This document shows, one piece after another, positions 1 through 8,719 of a DNA stretch of 64,000 nt. The DNA lies in NCBI GenBank assembly GCA_900539425.1, contig UQBX01000009.1, positions 1-64,000 on the forward strand. Direction: 5' to 3'. The first letter of the stretch is position 1. Every line of letters starts with the position of its first letter. The notes under the pieces are model-generated. The model was given only the letters and a program-made list of their open reading frames with translations. It was not told where the DNA came from and searched no databases. Source of the stretch: an uncultured Oscillospiraceae bacterium. GTDB taxonomy: Bacteria; Bacillota; Clostridia; Oscillospirales; Acutalibacteraceae. A program made the position numbers and the translations under genes.

Positions 1-349
1 CTCCTTTTTCGCCTGTAGCGCCTGTTGCACCGGTAGCACCCGTATCTCCTTTTTCACCAGCAGCTCCTGTGGATCCGGTAGCACCCGTATCTCCTTTTTC
101 GCCTGTAGCGCCTGTTGCACCGGTAGCACCCGTATCTCCTTTTTCACCAGCAGCTCCTGTGGATCCGGTAGCACCCGTATCTCCTTTTTCGCCTGTAGCG
201 CCTGTTGCACCGGTAGCACCCGTATCTCCTTTTTCACCAGCAGCTCCTGTGGATCCGGTAGCACCCGTATCTCCTTTTTCGCCTGTAGCGCCTGTTGCAC
301 CGGTAGCACCCGTATCTCCTTTTTCGCCTGTAGCGCCTGTTGCACCGGT
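1..349. repeat. 90-bp tandem repeat built from two 45-bp halves
   Basis: The sequence recurs at 1, 91, 181 and 271 with near-perfect DNA identity. Each 90-bp unit is two related 45-bp halves (15 residues, five GXY triplets each), and one extra half-unit begins at 316. Identity at the DNA level, including silent positions, points to recent unequal exchange or slippage rather than selection on protein alone. Confidence 0.9.
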
Positions 350-436
350 TGCTCCCGTCGCACCCTTTATAGTTTCAACACACACGCATTTAGTGGTGCA
401 TAAATGTTTTTTTTCACCTGAATTATAGATTTTCAT
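1..436 (-). CDS. Collagen-like (GXY) repeat protein, N-terminal part
   Basis: On the minus strand an ATG at 436 opens a frame that runs off the left edge without a stop. The first about 25 residues are non-repetitive and Cys-containing (start MKIYNSGEKKHLC). After that every third residue is Gly, with triplets such as GAT, GEK, GDT, GST and GAA, which is the pattern of bacterial collagen-like proteins. These usually form triple-helical fibres or spore/cell-surface filaments. No signal peptide is visible, so spore-coat or exosporium location (as for BclA-type proteins) or non-classical export is possible; this is inference. A purine-rich stretch (AAAGAAAG) lies upstream of the ATG. The C-terminal domain is outside the window, so family and anchoring cannot be decided. 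The plus-strand Pro/Ala/Val-rich frame is its shadow. Confidence 0.8.
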   Translation of the reverse strand, partial: MKIYNSGEKKHLCTTKCVCVETIKGATGATGATGATGEKGDTGATGATGATGEKGDTGATGSTGAAGEKGDTGATGATGATGEKGDTGATGSTGAAGEKGDTGATGATGATGEKGDTGATGSTGAAGEKGDTGATGATGATGEKG

Positions 437-580
437 AAATACACAAACTTTCTTTTTTTATTCATTTTATTCGTTTTGTTTGTTTGTGTTAATTATACAG
501 ATAATAATATAAATATTTACAATCTGAGTTTTTTGTTATTAAATGATTTTGTTCGTTTTTACGATATTTTGTCATATTTA

Positions 581-609
581 TTGACAGTAAGTGTCTAATA
601 TTATAATAT
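581..609 (+). promoter_or_regulatory. Putative promoter of the ABC exporter operon
   Basis: TTGACA at 581-586 is followed by an AT-rich -10 region: TATAAT at 602-607 with a 15-bp spacer, or TAATAT at 604-609 with 17 bp. The -35 lies in an imperfect palindrome, ATTGACAGTAAGTGTCTAAT (580-599), with arms GACA and TGTC. That makes it a possible operator for a local repressor, which is inference. Confidence 0.5.
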
Positions 610-655
610 ATACCATGTTTTATACTAATATATATTGATACATTATGGTGTTTTT

Positions 656-2380
656 ATGAAGAGCCTTCTTATTTATTTGAAAAACTATAAAAAAGAATCA
701 TTTTTTGCTCCTCTCTTTAAAATGATGGAAGCAATTTTTGAACTTATAGTTCCGCTGGTAGTGTCGTCTGTTATAGACAACGGTATTTTAAAAAATGATT
801 ATCGCAAAGTTCTTACTGATGTCGGAATTATGGTGTTGCTTGCTGTTGTGGGAATGTCTGTGTCAGTAACGGCTCAGTATTTTGCCGCAAAAGCGGCTTC
901 GGGCTTCGGCAGGGAGCTTAGGTCTGATCTTTTTAAGAAAATTCAGTCTCTTTCTTTTTCAGAGCTTGACAGCGCGGGTACTTCTACACTTGTAACTATT
1001 ATGACAAACGATACTACGCAGGTACAAAACGGCGTTAATATGGTTTTACGCCTGTTTTTGAGAAGTCCTTTTATTGTTTTCGGCGCTCTGATAATGGCGT
1101 TTACAATAGATGTTAAATGCGCTCTTGTTTTTTTGATTACCATACCTATATTGACAGCAGTTATTGTTGCCATTATGAAATACACCATGCCCCGTTATAG
1201 ATCAATTCAGTTTCATCTTGATGATCTTACTCTTAAAACACGTGAGAATCTTTCAGGTGCAAGAGTAATTCGTGCGTTCACAAGAGAAGCTGAGGAGACT
1301 GAAGGCTTTTATGAGAAAAGCAAAGCCCTTTCCCATCTACAGAAAGCGGTCGGCAGAATATCGGCTCTCATGAATCCGCTTACCTATGTAATTATTAATG
1401 TTGCTATTATTGTGCTTATATATGAAGGCGGTATCAGAGTAAATACAGGTGAGTTATCTCAGGGGCAGGTAGTTGCTCTTTATAACTATATGAGCCAGAT
1501 ACTTGTTGAGTTAATAAAACTTGCAAATCTTATAGTAACAGTTACAAGAAGTTTTGCCTGTGCATCAAGAATAGAAAATGTATTCAAACTTCAGAATACA
1601 CTTCAGCATACAGATAACAGCGCTAAAGTGAATGATTATGCTGTATGTTTTGATAATGTGTCTCTTAAATACAACGGATCTTCTGAGGATTCTCTCAGAA
1701 ATATTGATTTTAAGGCACAAAAAGGAGATATAATCGGAATTATCGGAGGCACCGGAAGCGGTAAAACAAGCCTTGTATCTTTAATACCTCATTTTTACGA
1801 TTCAACTGAAGGAACTGTATACGTTGACGGCGTTGACGTTAAAGCTCAGGACGATAATCAACTGCGCAGTAAAATAGGTTTTGTGCTTCAAAAAGCAGTC
1901 TTGTTTAAAGGAACTGTCAGGGATAATCTGTTGTGGGGAAATAAAGAAGCAACAGATGATGATATGATAGAAGCACTTAAAAACGCTCAGGTCTATGATA
2001 CCATTCTTGAAAAAGGCGGTCTTGACGCAGAAATCAAGCAGAACGGCGCTAATCTATCAGGCGGTCAGAAACAGCGCCTTTCGGTTGCAAGAGCGCTTGT
2101 CAGAAAACCTCAGATACTTGTGCTTGACGACAGTTCTTCTGCGCTTGATTTTGCTACAGAAGCCGCTATGCGCAAAGCTATTTTAAGTCTTAATTATAAA
2201 CCCACCGTATTTATAGTCAGCCAGCGCGCATCATCAGTAATGTTTGCTGATCTTATCATCGTTCTTGATGACGGAGAATGTGTTGGCTGCGGAAAGCATG
2301 ATGAGCTTCTTGAAAACTGCGAAGTTTACAGAGAAATCTATGATTCACAGTTCGTAAAGGAGGCGGCGGCAAATGACTAA
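656..2380 (+). CDS. Heterodimeric ABC exporter subunit (degenerate ATPase site half)
   Basis: A 574-residue fused exporter half: a six-helix membrane domain (about 1-300), then an ABC ATPase. Walker A is GGTGSGKTS near residue 364 and the signature LSGGQ near 466 is canonical. Walker B ends LDD rather than LDE near 488, and the switch-loop His is replaced by Gln (VSQR, near 521). This is the noncanonical half of heterodimeric exporters of the TM287/288 or BmrCD type. The ATG at 656 is preferred over a TTG at 635 because it begins MKSLLIYLKNY and has GGTG seven bases upstream. It overlaps the next gene by 8 bp. Substrate is unknown; drugs, lipids or peptides are usual for the family. Confidence 0.88.
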   Translation: MKSLLIYLKNYKKESFFAPLFKMMEAIFELIVPLVVSSVIDNGILKNDYRKVLTDVGIMVLLAVVGMSVSVTAQYFAAKAASGFGRELRSDLFKKIQSLSFSELDSAGTSTLVTIMTNDTTQVQNGVNMVLRLFLRSPFIVFGALIMAFTIDVKCALVFLITIPILTAVIVAIMKYTMPRYRSIQFHLDDLTLKTRENLSGARVIRAFTREAEETEGFYEKSKALSHLQKAVGRISALMNPLTYVIINVAIIVLIYEGGIRVNTGELSQGQVVALYNYMSQILVELIKLANLIVTVTRSFACASRIENVFKLQNTLQHTDNSAKVNDYAVCFDNVSLKYNGSSEDSLRNIDFKAQKGDIIGIIGGTGSGKTSLVSLIPHFYDSTEGTVYVDGVDVKAQDDNQLRSKIGFVLQKAVLFKGTVRDNLLWGNKEATDDDMIEALKNAQVYDTILEKGGLDAEIKQNGANLSGGQKQRLSVARALVRKPQILVLDDSSSALDFATEAAMRKAILSLNYKPTVFIVSQRASSVMFADLIIVLDDGECVGCGKHDELLENCEVYREIYDSQFVKEAAAND

Positions 2381-4115
2381 AATAATAGTTAAAAAGGTAC
2401 TCAGATATATCGGAAAATATAAATTTGTTTTGTTTCTTTCAATCATATGTGCTGCTGCTTCATCACTCTTAACACTTTATGTTCCCATACTTGTTGGTCA
2501 GGCGATAGATTATATTGTAGGCCCAGGAAATGTTAATTTTGAAGCTATGATAAAGCTGTTTATAAAAATAGCTGTTATCGTTGCCGTTACAGCACTTTTG
2601 CAATGGCTGATGAATGTTTTTAACAACAGGATTACATTTAATGTTGTGCGCGATATGAGAAACATGGCATTCAAAAAGCTTCAGGTTCTGCCGTTTAATT
2701 ATCTCGACAGTCACCCGAACGGTGAAACCGTAAGCCGAGTAATTACCGATGCCGACCAGTTCGCTGACGGTCTCCTTATGGGGTTTACACAGCTTTTCAC
2801 AGGCGTTGTAACAATTATCGGAACGCTTGCTTTTATGATATATATCAATTTCTGGATTGCACTTCTTGTTGTAGTGCTCACTCCGATGTCTTTCCTTTTT
2901 GCAAGCTTCATCGCTAAAAGAACATATAAGATGTTCAGAAAGCAGAGCGAAGCAAGAGGGGAGCAGACCGCGTTCGTTGACGAGATGATCACAAATCAGA
3001 AAGTTACGGAAGCTTACGGTCATAAAAAGGAAAATCAAGAGAATTTTGAAAAGACTAATAAAAACGTAGCGCTTTATTATTTCAAAGCTACTTTTTATTC
3101 ATCATTTGCAAATCCGGGCACAAGGTTTGTGAATAATATCGTTTATGCCGCAGTAACACTTTTCGGCGCAATACTTGCAATGCGCGGAAATATTACGGTA
3201 GGAATACTTTCAAGCTTCCTTGCCTACGCAACACAGTACACTAAGCCGTTTAACGAGATAAGCGGTGTGGTAACAGAATTGCAGAATGCTATTGCTTGTG
3301 CAGGCAGACTGATAAATCTTATTGAGGAAAAAGAGATAGAACCGGATACAGAAGATAAAAAGGTTCTTGAAAGTGCGAATGGTAAGATTGAAGTTAAAAA
3401 TGTAGATTTCAGTTACAGCAAAGATAAAAAGCTTATCGAAAATCTTTGTATAAGCGTCAAGCCGGGTATGAGAGTTGCCATAGTTGGGCCTACGGGCTGT
3501 GGTAAAACTACAATCATAAACCTTCTTATGAAGTTTTATGATGTGAACAGCGGCGAAATATATGCTGATAACATCTCTTATTCTGATATTAATGTTCACT
3601 CTCTTCGATCTTCTTTCGGTATGGTATTGCAGGATACTTGGCTTAAATCAGGAACTGTCTTAGAAAACATAACAATGGGCAAACCCGATGCTTCACTTGA
3701 CGAAGTTATTGATGCCGCAAAGAAATCTCATGCGCATTCATTTATCAAAAGATTGCCTAATGGTTATGATACTTTTATCGGTTCTGACGGAGGAAATCTT
3801 TCTCAGGGGCAGAAACAGCTTTTGTGCATAACAAGGCTTATGCTTGTAAATCCGCCTATGCTGATACTTGATGAAGCTACTTCAAGTATCGATACAAGAA
3901 CAGAAATTAAAATACAGAAAGCTTTTGAAGTGCTTATGAAAGGAAAAACAACATTTATCGTTGCACACAGGCTTTCTACTATTAAAAACGCAGATCTGAT
4001 TCTTGTAATGAACAGCGGTAAGGTAATTGAACAGGGTAAACACAGCGAACTGCTTGACAAACGTGGTTTTTATTATAAATTATATAACAGTCAGTTCGCA
4101 GGTTTTGAAAACTGA
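2373..4115 (+). CDS. Heterodimeric ABC exporter subunit (catalytic Walker B half)
   Basis: A 580-residue partner of the preceding gene with the same layout of membrane domain then ATPase. Walker A is GPTGCGKTT near residue 371, Walker B is LILDEATSS near 496 with the catalytic Glu, and the switch His is present (VAHR, near 530). The signature is LSQGQ near 475 instead of LSGGQ. Together with the first subunit this gives one full catalytic site (this Walker B plus the partner's LSGGQ) and one degenerate site, the usual asymmetry of heterodimers. AAGGAGG precedes the start, which lies inside the upstream gene, so the two are translationally coupled. Export at the plasma membrane; cargo unknown. 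Confidence 0.88.
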   Translation: MTKIIVKKVLRYIGKYKFVLFLSIICAAASSLLTLYVPILVGQAIDYIVGPGNVNFEAMIKLFIKIAVIVAVTALLQWLMNVFNNRITFNVVRDMRNMAFKKLQVLPFNYLDSHPNGETVSRVITDADQFADGLLMGFTQLFTGVVTIIGTLAFMIYINFWIALLVVVLTPMSFLFASFIAKRTYKMFRKQSEARGEQTAFVDEMITNQKVTEAYGHKKENQENFEKTNKNVALYYFKATFYSSFANPGTRFVNNIVYAAVTLFGAILAMRGNITVGILSSFLAYATQYTKPFNEISGVVTELQNAIACAGRLINLIEEKEIEPDTEDKKVLESANGKIEVKNVDFSYSKDKKLIENLCISVKPGMRVAIVGPTGCGKTTIINLLMKFYDVNSGEIYADNISYSDINVHSLRSSFGMVLQDTWLKSGTVLENITMGKPDASLDEVIDAAKKSHAHSFIKRLPNGYDTFIGSDGGNLSQGQKQLLCITRLMLVNPPMLILDEATSSIDTRTEIKIQKAFEVLMKGKTTFIVAHRLSTIKNADLILVMNSGKVIEQGKHSELLDKRGFYYKLYNSQFAGFEN

Positions 4116-4130
4116 TTTTAGGAGGGCAAT

Positions 4131-5531
4131 ATGGAAACTTTAGGTAATATACTTGAAGCCATAGACGAAGTTGTATGGGGACCCGTCATGCTCGTCTTTC
4201 TTGTTGGTACAGGCATATTTCTGACATTTAAACTGAATTTTCTTCCTTGGCGCAAGTTGCCTACAGCGCTGAAAATGGTGTTCAGTCCCGAATCGAGGAA
4301 AACAGATAAGGGAAAAGGTGATATTTCACCCTTTTCAGCTCTGATGACGGCACTTGCAGGTACCATCGGTACAGGTAATATTGTAGGAGTTGCTACTGCT
4401 ATGATAACAGGCGGCCCCGGTGCTCTTGTTTGGATGTGGGTTGCAGCAGCTTTCGGAATATCAACAAAATACGCGGAATGTGCGCTTGCAATAAAATACA
4501 GGGAGACTAATTCAAAGGGCGAGATGTGCGGCGGCCCTATGTATACCATAAAAAATGCGTTTAAAAATAAAAAAATAGCACTAATTCTTGCCGGAGCTTT
4601 TTCCGTGTTTACTGTATTCGCTTCGTTCGGTATCGGCAATATGTCTCAGGCAAATTCCATCTCATCTTCACTTGCAAAAACATTTTCCGTTCCGTCATGG
4701 GTAACCGGTGTCGTTCTTGCCGTTCTTACAGGTATTATTATTTTCGGAGGAATTAAATCCATCTCAAAAGTTTCCTCTGTTCTTGTGCCTGTAATGGCAG
4801 TGTTTTACATAGTTTCAGGTCTTATAATCATCTGTGCAAATTATAAGAACATCCCGGCAGGTTTTCTTACTATATGGTCTATGGCTTTCGGCGGAAAAGC
4901 TGTTGCGGGCGGTATTGCTGGTACACTTACTGTTTCTGTTATGCAAAGTATACGCTACGGCGTTTCACGCGGCGTATTTTCTAATGAAGCAGGTCTTGGT
5001 TCTGCCGCAATTACTGCATCATCCGTTACCACGGACAGTCATGTTAACCAGGGTTATATCAACATGTGCGGCACTTTTATAGATACTATAGTTGTGTGCA
5101 CTATTACGGGGCTTGTAATAGCATCGTCAGGTCTTCTTGGTACGGTTGATTCAAACGGTGTTATGCTCGACGGAGCAGATCTTACTATCGCGTGTTTTGA
5201 GAGCGTTCTCGGAAAACCCGGCGCTATAGTTGTTTCAGTAGGTATACTCTTCTTTGCGTGGTCAACAATTTTAGGCTGGGAATATCAGGGCGAAAAAGCG
5301 CTTGAATTTTTGTTCAAAAAGAGAATTATATGCTATATTTACAGAGTGGTTTTTGCAATAATGGTTTTCTTCGGCTCAGTTGCGGCTCTTGATGTTGCTT
5401 GGTCTTTCAGCGATATAGCAAACGGTCTTATGGCAATACCAAACTTAATTTCTCTTGTTGTTCTTTCTGGAGTTCTCAGAAAAGATACTATTCATCACCA
5501 CAAAACTACCAAAAAAATCAAACAAAAATAG
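4131..5531 (+). CDS. Sodium:alanine (AGCS family) symporter
   Basis: A 466-residue polytopic protein of the alanine/glycine:cation symporter family (AlsT/AgcS type). Diagnostic segments are GTIGTGNIVGVATA near residue 80, GGPGALVWMW near 95, GGPMYTIKNAF near 130 and SNEAGLGSAA near 285. It imports alanine or a related small amino acid with Na+. It begins 15 bp after the exporter with GGAGGG upstream, so it is probably cotranscribed, although no functional link is obvious. About ten membrane helices are expected from the family; the C-terminus is short and basic (KTTKKIKQK). Confidence 0.9.
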   Translation: METLGNILEAIDEVVWGPVMLVFLVGTGIFLTFKLNFLPWRKLPTALKMVFSPESRKTDKGKGDISPFSALMTALAGTIGTGNIVGVATAMITGGPGALVWMWVAAAFGISTKYAECALAIKYRETNSKGEMCGGPMYTIKNAFKNKKIALILAGAFSVFTVFASFGIGNMSQANSISSSLAKTFSVPSWVTGVVLAVLTGIIIFGGIKSISKVSSVLVPVMAVFYIVSGLIIICANYKNIPAGFLTIWSMAFGGKAVAGGIAGTLTVSVMQSIRYGVSRGVFSNEAGLGSAAITASSVTTDSHVNQGYINMCGTFIDTIVVCTITGLVIASSGLLGTVDSNGVMLDGADLTIACFESVLGKPGAIVVSVGILFFAWSTILGWEYQGEKALEFLFKKRIICYIYRVVFAIMVFFGSVAALDVAWSFSDIANGLMAIPNLISLVVLSGVLRKDTIHHHKTTKKIKQK

Positions 5532-5609
5532 ATAGAATATATTTAATATTGACTTTTTATTTCAAACAATATAAAATATTATTTAGTATTTTTGATAAGG
5601 GGTGTCTCT

Positions 5610-6545
5610 ATGGCAACTTGCCCTAACTGCGGCAGACATATTCCTTGGTGGAATATCAAGGCGGAATGCAAACAATGCGGAGTATCTATTCCAAACTATA
5701 ACTGGGTTGAAAGACTTGAAGAGGATAATAAAAACGCAGAGGCTGCTTTCACAGTCTTTTACAGAACGATGAACAGAGTTCGTTATTCTCTTTTCGGTAC
5801 TAAACTCAGAATCGTAAGATTTGTACTTACTTTTTTACCTGCTGTTGCTTTTATAATTCCTTGGGCAAACGTAAACAGCACAGGTGAAAGTTTTCAGTTA
5901 ACTCTCTTTTCTTTTACAGGAGCAAAATCCGCTCTTGATATTTTTCTTCAGTTATTTAATAACTTTTCAATAATCTGGTCAAACATTCAGTTTGAAAATT
6001 TCTTCGGTCCGTCTACGTTTATAGTTGTAGGCACAATATTTTATTTTCTTTCTGCATTGTTTATAGTTATTGCATTCTTTATGAATATCATAAAATGTAA
6101 AAAGCCAAAGACAAAATCCGCAATCACTTTTGATGTTATCACAATAGCGTTTTCAGTTGTGGCTGTTTCTCTCTTCTCAGCGGCTGCGTCAGTTGGCGCT
6201 GATGCCAAGGCTTTTTCGGTAGGAGAATTTGCGGCATATGATATAAGCGGCGGATTTTTCTGGGGATATATTATTGCTGTTGTTTTGTTTGTTGTAGCGC
6301 TTTCTATAAATACTGCTGTTGTTATAGCACCTGCAAAGAGTGATGAAACACTCGAGCAGGAGCGCCTTGAAAAAGTTGCGGCTAAGGAAGCTAAAGAACG
6401 TGAAAATGAGCTGAAGAAAGCTCTTGAGCGCGAAGAGGCTGCCAAGGCACATGAGGAAGAACAGAAACGTATAGTTGAAGAAGCTAAACGTAAAGTAGCT
6501 GAAAAGAAAGCGAAAGACGAAGCTAAAAAGAAGAAGAAAAAATAA
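5610..6545 (+). CDS. Zinc-ribbon, four-helix membrane protein with charged coiled-coil tail
   Basis: 311 residues, family not recognised. It opens with a four-Cys zinc ribbon (CPNC near 4-7, CKQC near 22-25). Four likely membrane helices follow, roughly at 62-80, 133-157, 170-190 and 212-235. The last 70 residues are almost entirely Ala, Glu, Lys and Arg, predicted as a cytoplasmic coiled coil ending in a run of lysines. The ATG at 5610 follows AAGGGGTG; a TTG at 5592 is less likely. It lies between the symporter and a strong terminator, so it may be the last gene of the exporter operon. The basic tail could bind nucleic acid, ribosomes or acidic lipid, which is speculation. Confidence 0.7.
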   Translation: MATCPNCGRHIPWWNIKAECKQCGVSIPNYNWVERLEEDNKNAEAAFTVFYRTMNRVRYSLFGTKLRIVRFVLTFLPAVAFIIPWANVNSTGESFQLTLFSFTGAKSALDIFLQLFNNFSIIWSNIQFENFFGPSTFIVVGTIFYFLSALFIVIAFFMNIIKCKKPKTKSAITFDVITIAFSVVAVSLFSAAASVGADAKAFSVGEFAAYDISGGFFWGYIIAVVLFVVALSINTAVVIAPAKSDETLEQERLEKVAAKEAKERENELKKALEREEAAKAHEEEQKRIVEEAKRKVAEKKAKDEAKKKKKK

Positions 6546-6555
6546 AAAGAATAAG

Positions 6556-6580
6556 GCGCCGTTATTACGGCGCTTTTTTT
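6556..6580 (+). terminator. Intrinsic terminator after the zinc-ribbon membrane protein gene
   Basis: Stem GCGCCG/CGGCGC with loop TTATTA, followed by seven T. Confidence 0.88.
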
Positions 6581-6628
6581 CGTTGATTTAATATTGTGAA
6601 AATGTTATACTTTTTTTATTAGTAGAAA

Positions 6629-8710
6629 GTGGTGATTGTTATTTCTTACGATATGCTTTTCAGTCCTATGAAGATAGGAAATGTAGAAATCAAAAACAGA
6701 GTTGTTATGGCACCGATGCTGATGGGTTTCGGTACATTCAGCGGCGATGCTACTGAGCAGATGATAAATTATTATGAAGAGCGTGCAAAGGGCGGCACCG
6801 GTCTTATAATCACTGAGATTACCAGGGTAAATGACCTTACAGGTGCTTCCTCTTTCGGTCAGCTTTCAGCTTCAAAGGACAGAAATATTCCGTCTATCTC
6901 AAAGCTTGCTGAAAGAATACATAAACACGGCGCAAAGCTTTTTGTTGAGCTTCATCATCCGGGCAGGCAAAATGTTAATCTTATGATAAATACAGTGCCT
7001 ATATCTTATGCAATGGATAAGATAATGCCCGGCAATTCATATTCAAAACTTCTTTACGGAAGTATTGTTCCTCTCGGCAAAAAAATGGTGGAAAAAGATA
7101 TGTTTTTCAAAACCGTTGCGCCAAGCAAGTGCGAAAGAAGTAAATTTTCCGAAAGCTCAAATAAAGCTCTTACTGAAAAGCAGATAAAAAAAATAATCTC
7201 CCAGTTCGGTGATGCCGCTCTGAGAGTAAAGAAAGCGGGCTGTGACGGCGTTGAATTACACGCAAGCCACGGTTATCTCATTCAGCAGTTTTTGTCTCCT
7301 GTAACAAATCGCAGAACAGATAAATACGGCGGATCTCTTGAAAACAGAATGAGATTTTTAAATGAAATAATTGATGATGTCCGCTCAAAATGCGGTAAGG
7401 ATTTTCCTATAATTGTAAGGCTTACCGTTGATGAGATGTATGACCGTATCGGTCAGAAGGGCAAGGGCTACGGGCTTGATGAGGGGCTTAAAATGGCTCA
7501 GATGCTTGATAAAAAAGGTATAGATGCAATAGATGTATCTTCTGCTGCCTATGACACGTTCAATTATTGGCTTGAGCCTACCACTTTTGAATGCGGCTGG
7601 CGAAAAAACCTTGCCGCAGAAGTTAAAAAAGTCGTAAATATTCCTGTTATCGCGGCAAATCTTATAAGATCACCTAAACAGGCTGAGAAACAGCTTGAAG
7701 ACGGTATACAGGATTTCGTTTCTCTCGGAAGACCACATATAGCTGATCCTCACTGGGTAGAAAAAGTTCAGAACGGCAAAGAAGATCAGGTGAAAAGATG
7801 TATTTGCTGTCTTTATTGCTTTGAAAGTATGATGAACGGAGCTTATGAAGGTACTCACGGTAATTGCTCTGTAAATCCGCTTGTCGGAAGAGAAAATGAA
7901 ACGCTTGAAAAGAACGGAAACGGCAAAAAAGTTCTTGTTATTGGTGCCGGTGTTGCAGGACTTTGTGCAGCTGAGCTTCTTGCAGACCGCGGCTTCAGTG
8001 TAACCGTGCTTGAAAAAGCGGATCGTGCAGGCGGGCAGATCAATCTTGCCGATAAACCTCCGCATAAAGCAAAACTTCATTGGTGTATTGATGATCTTGT
8101 AGCTAACTGCCATGCAAGAGGCGTTGAAATAAAATACGGTGTAAACGCCGATAAAAACATTGTTGATTCTTATAATCCTGAGCATATAATTGTAGCAACG
8201 GGCGCCACTGCCGTTCATCCGAAAGCGTTTTCAGGTGAAAATGTTGTTACGGTTGCTGACGTTCTTGACGGATCAGTTAAATTCAGCGGCAAAAAAATCT
8301 GCGTAATAGGTTCCGGAATGACGGGACTTGAAACATCCGAACTTCTTATTGAACAGGGAAATAAAATTTCTGTTGTAGAAATGGCAGATAAAATAGCGCC
8401 CGGTGCATGGTTCCAGCAGCTTGATGATGCCATGCCTAAGCTTGAGGCAGCAGAAACAGAATTTTATACCTCAACCAAGCTTGTTGATATACTTCCGAGG
8501 GGAATAGCTGTTGAGGATGTTAAAACGGGCAAGAAATATAATATCGAATGTGATGCCGTAGTACTTTCTATGGGCGTAAGACCCGATAATTCACTTTATA
8601 ATGAACTTAAAGGTTCATATAATAATGTATATGCAATAGGCGATTGCGAAAAATCAGGCAGAATATTCAATGCCACTCAGGCTGCATATAATTTAGCAAA
8701 AACTATATAG
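6629..8710 (+). CDS. FMN/FAD iron-sulfur oxidoreductase, old yellow enzyme family
   Basis: A 693-residue two-part flavoenzyme of the dienoyl-CoA reductase/trimethylamine dehydrogenase type. Residues about 8-375 form the FMN TIM barrel (MLFSPMKIGN, VVMAPM, HASHGYLIQQFLSP). A Cys cluster near 392-415 (C-x2-C-x2-C, then Cys 15 residues on) would hold a 4Fe-4S centre. The C-terminal third has two dinucleotide folds (VLVIGAGVAGL near 433 and ICVIGSGMTGL near 556) for FAD and NAD(P)H. The likely job is NAD(P)H-dependent reduction of an enoate-type double bond; substrate unknown. BaiCD/BaiH-type bile acid reductases belong to the same family, but nothing here specifies that. The start is uncertain: GTG 6629 or 6632, or ATG 6653. 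It is followed closely by the DUF368 gene. Confidence 0.88.
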   Translation: MVIVISYDMLFSPMKIGNVEIKNRVVMAPMLMGFGTFSGDATEQMINYYEERAKGGTGLIITEITRVNDLTGASSFGQLSASKDRNIPSISKLAERIHKHGAKLFVELHHPGRQNVNLMINTVPISYAMDKIMPGNSYSKLLYGSIVPLGKKMVEKDMFFKTVAPSKCERSKFSESSNKALTEKQIKKIISQFGDAALRVKKAGCDGVELHASHGYLIQQFLSPVTNRRTDKYGGSLENRMRFLNEIIDDVRSKCGKDFPIIVRLTVDEMYDRIGQKGKGYGLDEGLKMAQMLDKKGIDAIDVSSAAYDTFNYWLEPTTFECGWRKNLAAEVKKVVNIPVIAANLIRSPKQAEKQLEDGIQDFVSLGRPHIADPHWVEKVQNGKEDQVKRCICCLYCFESMMNGAYEGTHGNCSVNPLVGRENETLEKNGNGKKVLVIGAGVAGLCAAELLADRGFSVTVLEKADRAGGQINLADKPPHKAKLHWCIDDLVANCHARGVEIKYGVNADKNIVDSYNPEHIIVATGATAVHPKAFSGENVVTVADVLDGSVKFSGKKICVIGSGMTGLETSELLIEQGNKISVVEMADKIAPGAWFQQLDDAMPKLEAAETEFYTSTKLVDILPRGIAVEDVKTGKKYNIECDAVVLSMGVRPDNSLYNELKGSYNNVYAIGDCEKSGRIFNATQAAYNLAKTI

Positions 8711-8719
8711 GAGTTATTT

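Noticed and set aside
1..349. CRISPR array
   Set aside because: Repeats are contiguous 45/90-bp units without unique spacers and they encode GXY triplets.
69..428. Plus-strand Pro/Ala/Val-rich repetitive protein
   Set aside because: It is the antisense reading of the GXY collagen-like gene; the minus strand has the start, a non-repetitive N-terminus and a sensible repeat.
2469..3038. 189-codon minus-strand ORF
   Set aside because: Antisense of the exporter subunit, with no ribosome site or family features.
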